Source: a virus. Taken from it: a stretch of DNA of 45,689 nt. The translations under genes were made by a program, and so were the position numbers. The DNA lies in the IMG/VR virus record IMGVR_UViG_3300032304_001937, positions 1-45,689 of that record; one strand, given 5' to 3'. Every line of letters starts with the position of its first letter. Within the stretch, counting starts at the first letter, position 1. This document shows positions 42,316 through 45,689 of the stretch, piece after piece. Below the pieces are notes generated by a model. That model was given only the letters and a program-made list of their open reading frames with translations, was not told where the DNA came from and ran no database searches.

Positions 42316-43745
42316 TATTCGTCTGCCTCTGGTCTAAGAGCCTTGCTGAGGCCCTGTTTTTGTTTGACTACGTGACCATCTATGGTGCTCACAGTAGGGT
42401 TATTAATAAATGTAGCTTTCTGTGTTTGTCTCACATCTTTGCCTGCAAACGTACCTGTGGTTACATCGCTGGCTCCGAGATTGCTCATAGTCATTCTTAC
42501 ATTATCTTCAAACTTACGCCATCTTGCGCCATCAAATCTAAACAGTCTGTTAGGCAGATAATCTGTGCGCAGAGCAAACTGACCATTGACTGGATTATTC
42601 GGAAACGAAATACCTGCGGTGAATGGAGCACCATTAGGCGGAACCCCGTCTTTGGTTAGATAACCTTCATAGCCATCGCCGTCTGACGGTAGTATCACTG
42701 AACTGGCCGTTTGACCAACAAATATCGGATTACCGTCTGCGTCAAATTGAGGTACTCCATTTTCATCTGTGGCCTGCGCTGGAATTATTCCGGTTATAGG
42801 ATCTGGAATCATAGCTTGATACTGATCATATGTAGGAAATGTGTCATCATCTACACTGGCTAACTCAGCTGTTCCATCGTCGGTTCTCTGCAAGGTATAA
42901 TACTTACTAGTATCATAACCACTGCGAGGTGCATCGGCCTCTGCCTGATTCAGTACCGCAGCAGTGATCTGCATTTCTTTTTCGTAGGTACTGATTACAT
43001 CTCTCAGGGTATCTGCCAATGCAAAATACGTGATATTGGGAGGAGTAACGCCAGTGACTTCTTGTACAACTTGATATTTTTTACCATCAGCTGCTAATAC
43101 TACATCTCCTGGATAGTAGGTGATATTGGGATTATATGTACCCTGATAAGATTCGCTGCTAGCTATACCATCTAAAATCTGTTTGTATTCTTGGCTGTCA
43201 ACCAACGGCTTGCATTTGGCACGATATAAATGCGGATACCATGTAGCAGAAAATCCTTCCGCTGCCCTAGTAACTTCTTCTATGACAAAGAAACGTTTCA
43301 GTGCAAATGTTAAATCATTAAGAGCGTATTCATCTTTAAGATGGGGAAGTTCTATAACATCTCCTGCTATGATTTTTCTACCCAATTTTTCCACAGTGTC
43401 TGTGATATGGAATGTGATAAAAATAGTATCATTCTGCAGAAACAGACCAAACTGACTGAGATTAAAATCTATGTCAGAGATATTATATACACCGCGCATC
43501 ACGTATATGTCAGGATCGTACTTGCGATCGCGATTTTCTAAAAACAACAGATCCTGTATGTTTGCTACATTATCAGTGGCATAGTTAGGAGTACTGGGTG
43601 TGTCACCCTGTATTGCAACGCCAGTGCCTATGTATCTGTGCACCAGTACATCTGTGCCGCCAACTTGAAACATTTCCCAAGCATTGCGATCTATAAATTT
43701 GAAATCATTGCCCTTTTCGGGCCTGTAAAGAGAGAGTCTTGGCAT
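42315..43745 (-). CDS. 14: Neck protein gp14
   Basis: A 476-residue protein. The region with DIYVMRGVYNISDIDFNLSQ, then FGLFLQNDTIFITFHI and AGDVIELPHLKDEYALN matches T4 gp14 (256 aa), which with gp13 forms the neck collar. Near residue 200 it carries a CBM5/12-like module, YQGTYNPNITYYPGDVVLAA, of the kind repeated in the giant fibres. The C-terminus has the hairpin motif LFRFDGARWRKFED. ATG 43745 is preferred to 43751 because 43751 lies only one base after the promoter box and would precede the predicted transcript start. Confidence 0.8.
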   Translation of the reverse strand: MPRLSLYRPEKGNDFKFIDRNAWEMFQVGGTDVLVHRYIGTGVAIQGDTPSTPNYATDNVANIQDLLFLENRDRKYDPDIYVMRGVYNISDIDFNLSQFGLFLQNDTIFITFHITDTVEKLGRKIIAGDVIELPHLKDEYALNDLTFALKRFFVIEEVTRAAEGFSATWYPHLYRAKCKPLVDSQEYKQILDGIASSESYQGTYNPNITYYPGDVVLAADGKKYQVVQEVTGVTPPNITYFALADTLRDVISTYEKEMQITAAVLNQAEADAPRSGYDTSKYYTLQRTDDGTAELASVDDDTFPTYDQYQAMIPDPITGIIPAQATDENGVPQFDADGNPIFVGQTASSVILPSDGDGYEGYLTKDGVPPNGAPFTAGISFPNNPVNGQFALRTDYLPNRLFRFDGARWRKFEDNVRMTMSNLGASDVTTGTFAGKDVRQTQKATFINNPTVSTIDGHVVKQKQGLSKALRPEADE

Positions 43746-43752
43746 AGTCATA

Positions 43753-43760
43753 TATTTACC
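43753..43760 (-). promoter_or_regulatory. Minus-strand late promoter box GGTAAATA for the gp14 operon
   Basis: On the minus strand the box reads GGTAAATA and ends seven bases before the ATG at 43745. Predicted +1 is at about 43747, so the leader would be only about two bases. It lies back to back with the gp13 promoter. Confidence 0.55.
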
Positions 43761-43765
43761 GCTGT

Positions 43766-43773
43766 AATAAATA
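43766..43773 (+). promoter_or_regulatory. T4-type late promoter box AATAAATA for gp13
   Basis: The box is followed by five bases and the ATG at 43779, with +1 predicted exactly at the A of ATG. It shares a 33-bp divergent intergenic region with the gp14 promoter. Confidence 0.65.
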
Positions 43774-43778
43774 CTAGC

Positions 43779-44537
43779 ATGAGCACATCAGATCAAGCCA
43801 AAAACTCCGTTTACGACTTTTGCAAGACCATGCTGGCAGACGGTATGGTGGATGTAGAACTAGATCCCAAACACTATGAAACAGCACTAAATCGCAGTCT
43901 GGCAATTTTTCGCCAGCGCAGCGACAATGCTGTAGAAGAATCGTATGCGTTTTTAACCCTAACAGAAAGTACTAACGAATATATACTGCCCAAAGAAATA
44001 CAACAGGTACGTCAAATATTTCGTAGATCAGTAGGTTCAAGAACCGGCAACGGCACAGGCGGCACAGTATTTGAGCCATTTAATCTAGCCTATACCAACA
44101 CTTATTTGTTATCATCAACAAACATGGGTGGATTGTTGACCTATGAACTGTTTGCACAATATCAAGAGCTAGTAGGAAAGATGTTTGGCTCGTATATTAA
44201 CTTTACTTGGCATCCTCAATCGCGCAAGTTGATCATACATCAGCGTCCGCGCGGCGATGAATCAGTGATGTTACAAGTCTACAACACCAAACCAGATTTC
44301 GTCATAATCGACGATGTATATTCCGGACAATGGATCAAGGACTATGCTCTAGCTAACTGTAAGATGATGCTAGGACAAGCTCGCAGCAAATTCGGTCAGA
44401 TTGCAGGACCGCAAGGCGGCACACAGCTGAATGGCACAGCATTGATCACAGAAGCTCAAACTGAGATGGAAAAGCTCATCGATGATCTCATGAAATTAGT
44501 GCCCGGCGGCAGCGGTTATACCTGGATCACTGGTTGA
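43779..44537 (+). CDS. 13: Neck protein gp13
   Basis: A 252-residue homologue of T4 gp13 (309 aa), the head-completion and neck protein that binds gp14. Recognisable segments are KNSVYDFCKTMLADGMVDVE, LNRSLAIFRQRSDNAVEESY, LPKEIQQVRQIFRRSVG, and the C-terminal WIKDYALANCKMMLGQARSK. An upstream in-frame ATG at 43638 lies within the opposite gp14 gene and is rejected; 43779 fits the promoter and the usual SDQAKNSVYDF start. It is divergent from gp14 instead of co-linear with it. The gene ends 46 bases before the kinase start. Confidence 0.9.
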   Translation: MSTSDQAKNSVYDFCKTMLADGMVDVELDPKHYETALNRSLAIFRQRSDNAVEESYAFLTLTESTNEYILPKEIQQVRQIFRRSVGSRTGNGTGGTVFEPFNLAYTNTYLLSSTNMGGLLTYELFAQYQELVGKMFGSYINFTWHPQSRKLIIHQRPRGDESVMLQVYNTKPDFVIIDDVYSGQWIKDYALANCKMMLGQARSKFGQIAGPQGGTQLNGTALITEAQTEMEKLIDDLMKLVPGGSGYTWITG

Positions 44538-44563
44538 CAACATAATCCCACGCATGTTATACT
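44534..44563 (+). promoter_or_regulatory. Sigma70-like promoter for the dNMP kinase
   Basis: TTGACA (44534-44539), 18-base spacer, TATACT (44558-44563), overlapping the gp13 stop. It is a near-consensus host-type promoter, expected for an early nucleotide-metabolism gene placed among late genes. Confidence 0.7.
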
Positions 44564-44583
44564 GTTCTTAATTGGAGAACATT

Positions 44584-45237
44584 ATGATCATAGGCGTATG
44601 CGGTTTTATCGGTTCAGGCAAAGACACTGTGGCCGACTATCTAGTTAACTTCCACGAATTTCGCAGAGAAAGTTTCGCGTCGACACTCAAAGATGCTGTG
44701 TCAAATGTATTTGGTTGGGATCGAACTATGCTCGAAGGCAGAACCAAGGAAGCACGTGAATGGCGTGAACAAATAGATCCGTGGTGGGCTAAACGATTAG
44801 ATATGCCCACACTTACTCCCCGTTGGATTCTACAATATTGGGGCACAGAGGTGTGTCGCAAAGCATTTCATGATGATATTTGGATTGCCAGTCTAGAAAA
44901 CAAACTCCGTCTAAGCAAAGACAATGTGGTAATTAGTGATTGTCGATTCCCTAACGAAATTCAAAGTATTCGTAATGCTGGCGGCAAGATAATTTGGGTT
45001 CAGCGTGGTAGCTTACCCGATTGGTACCAAACAGCCTTGGATGCTAATGCAGGGCATAATTATGCAGTTCAGGCCTTAAAAATGCAGAAAATTCATGCCT
45101 CAGAAACTGCTTGGGTAGGCACTGACTTTGACGCTGTTCTAGACAATAATCATACCATTGATAATTTATATAAACAGGCTGCTCTAATAATCAGCGATGA
45201 GATCGCCTTGCCTCCAAGTGATTCCCTCTTTGCCTAG
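44584..45237 (+). CDS. 1: Deoxynucleoside monophosphate kinase (gp1-like)
   Basis: A 217-residue P-loop kinase. The Walker A motif GFIGSGKDTVADYL follows the first strand, and WILQYWGTEVCRKAFHDDIW with VVISDCRFPNEIQSIRNAGG matches T4 gp1-type dNMP kinases (LMQ.LGTDL..., V.PD.R...E...). It would phosphorylate dGMP, dTMP or modified dCMP to diphosphates for phage DNA synthesis. ATG 44584 has GGAG seven bases upstream; the longer TTG start at 44572 would place that site inside the gene. Its 3' end overlaps the convergent HNH-like gene by 54 bases. Confidence 0.85.
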   Translation: MIIGVCGFIGSGKDTVADYLVNFHEFRRESFASTLKDAVSNVFGWDRTMLEGRTKEAREWREQIDPWWAKRLDMPTLTPRWILQYWGTEVCRKAFHDDIWIASLENKLRLSKDNVVISDCRFPNEIQSIRNAGGKIIWVQRGSLPDWYQTALDANAGHNYAVQALKMQKIHASETAWVGTDFDAVLDNNHTIDNLYKQAALIISDEIALPPSDSLFA

Positions 45238-45522
45238 AATAGCAGCACAGTTTAAGCACACGGTTTTGAGATTATTGGGCCTGCAGTTGTTGAGATTTTC
45301 ATCTATGTGAAACACACGAAACACCTCAGCGTGTTGAGATCGGCAACCACATTTTTCACACACGGTCTTAGGTTTGTATCCTGCACGTTGCCAACGAGGT
45401 ACGTGAGATCCTGCACCGTGTGTTAAACAGATTTCACACAATGTTCGATAGTAGACACGAGTGTCTTTGTAGTAATTAATGGCTCGGGGTCGCTGTGCGC
45501 AGGCCTTACAGAGTGGTCGCAT
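45184..45522 (-). CDS. HNH-endonuclease-like zinc-cluster protein
   Basis: A 112-residue protein with paired cysteines: CKAC near the start, CEIC, CEKCGC, and CLNC near the end. The core FRVFHIDENLNNCRPNNLKTVCLNC resembles HNH nucleases with two treble-clef zinc sites. The central D/H-H motif is atypical, so catalytic activity is uncertain. ATG 45522 is chosen because a GGTAAATA box lies just upstream; the longer frame to 45603 would begin within a T-rich stretch. It could be a homing nuclease or a packaging-associated HNH protein. It is the only minus-strand gene between gp13 and gp18. Confidence 0.65.
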   Translation of the reverse strand: MRPLCKACAQRPRAINYYKDTRVYYRTLCEICLTHGAGSHVPRWQRAGYKPKTVCEKCGCRSQHAEVFRVFHIDENLNNCRPNNLKTVCLNCAAILGKEGITWRQGDLIADY

Positions 45523-45526
45523 TTGA

Positions 45527-45534
45527 TATTTACC
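45527..45534 (-). promoter_or_regulatory. Minus-strand late promoter box GGTAAATA for the HNH-like gene
   Basis: The box ends four bases before the ATG at 45522. Predicted +1 is about 45521, essentially the start codon. It is the same octamer as the gp14 box. Confidence 0.5.
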
Positions 45535-45585
45535 CTTTTTTACCCCTTTTGTTCGGTGCCTAACTGACTGTTTTTGGAATAGTAT

Positions 45586-45593
45586 GCTAAATA
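45586..45593 (+). promoter_or_regulatory. T4-type late promoter box GCTAAATA for gp18
   Basis: Predicted +1 is near 45599, giving a 28-nt leader with AGGAGA at 45612-45617 before the ATG at 45627. Confidence 0.6.
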
Positions 45594-45626
45594 TTATGAG
45601 CAACTATTACCAGGAGAATAGGCGAT

Positions 45627-45689
45627 ATGGCACTAACATCACCAGGCGTACAAGTTACGGTAATCGACGAGAGTTTTTATACACCAGCA
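45627..45689 (+). CDS. 18: Tail sheath protein gp18, N-terminal 21 residues (partial)
   Basis: The gene runs off the right edge. The visible residues MALTSPGVQVTVIDESFYTP match the N-terminal strand of T4-type gp18 sheath proteins (M-x-L-x-SPG-V/I-x). Contraction of this sheath drives DNA injection. A strong AGGAGA ribosome site and late promoter precede it, as expected for a highly expressed structural gene. The call depends on a short segment, but gene context (gp13, gp14, gp15 nearby) supports it. Confidence 0.75.
   Translation, partial: MALTSPGVQVTVIDESFYTPA

Noticed and set aside
43638-43778. Upstream extension of gp13 to an ATG at 43638
   Set aside because: The extension is antisense to the gp14 start, lies upstream of the late promoter, and does not resemble gp13.

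Overview
The window is a virion-structural arm of a T4-like contractile-tailed phage (Caudoviricetes, myovirus morphology). This rests on a probable scaffold C-terminus followed by a clear gp23 major capsid protein, neck proteins gp13 and gp14, tail-sheath stabiliser gp15, a gp1-type dNMP kinase, and the first 21 codons of a gp18-like tail sheath. The many accessory fibre genes and TAAATA late promoters resemble T4-like phages of marine or freshwater bacteria (cyanomyovirus or pelagimyovirus type). No photosynthesis or other host-diagnostic gene is present, so I do not assign a host. Coding density is very high, there is no gene-free stretch over 300 bases, and I see no tRNA, CRISPR or insertion sequence.

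Layout. (1) 1-1301: end of a probable gp22 scaffold, gp23, and a strong intrinsic terminator. (2) 1321-26636: about 25 kb of plus-strand virion and adhesion genes. These include two giant paralogous fibres (1879 and 2509 aa), a fibre with seven exact 57-residue propeller blades, several small beta-sandwich proteins, and three tandem cysteine-rich, glycine-rich proteins. (3) 26698-35968: a visibly AT-richer sugar and surface-modification cassette. It holds a GT9 (heptosyltransferase-like) glycosyltransferase, a NodU-type carbamoyltransferase, two SGNH-like proteins, two 2-oxoglutarate/Fe(II) oxygenases, an unknown protein, and a nearly complete ADP-L-glycero-D-manno-heptose pathway (GmhB-like phosphatase, sugar cupin, HldE nucleotidyltransferase and HldE kinase as separate genes, HldD epimerase). 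GmhA is missing. (4) 35986-40089: a repeat-containing fibre, a subtilisin-like protease with an intact catalytic set, and a fibre ending in a plastocyanin-like copper-site domain. (5) 43745-40086: minus-strand operon gp14, gp15, Nudix-like protein, small helical protein. (6) 43779 to the end: gp13, dNMP kinase, a convergent HNH-like gene, and gp18.

How it works together. Structural genes are served by TAAATA late promoters (eleven candidates). At several of them the start codon lies only 4-7 nt after the box, which predicts leaderless late mRNAs. The dNMP kinase and the cupin-HldE-HldD genes are instead preceded by sigma70-like promoters, suggesting earlier expression. The heptose genes plus GT9, carbamoyltransferase, SGNH and oxygenase genes look like a phage-encoded route for making and decorating a heptose glycan, most plausibly remodelling host lipopolysaccharide during infection or glycosylating a phage component. 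This cassette is the best candidate for an undescribed system here. Other unusual points are the virion-associated cupredoxin, the cysteine-rich trio, three predicted seven-bladed propellers, and CBM-like modules in both fibres and the neck protein.
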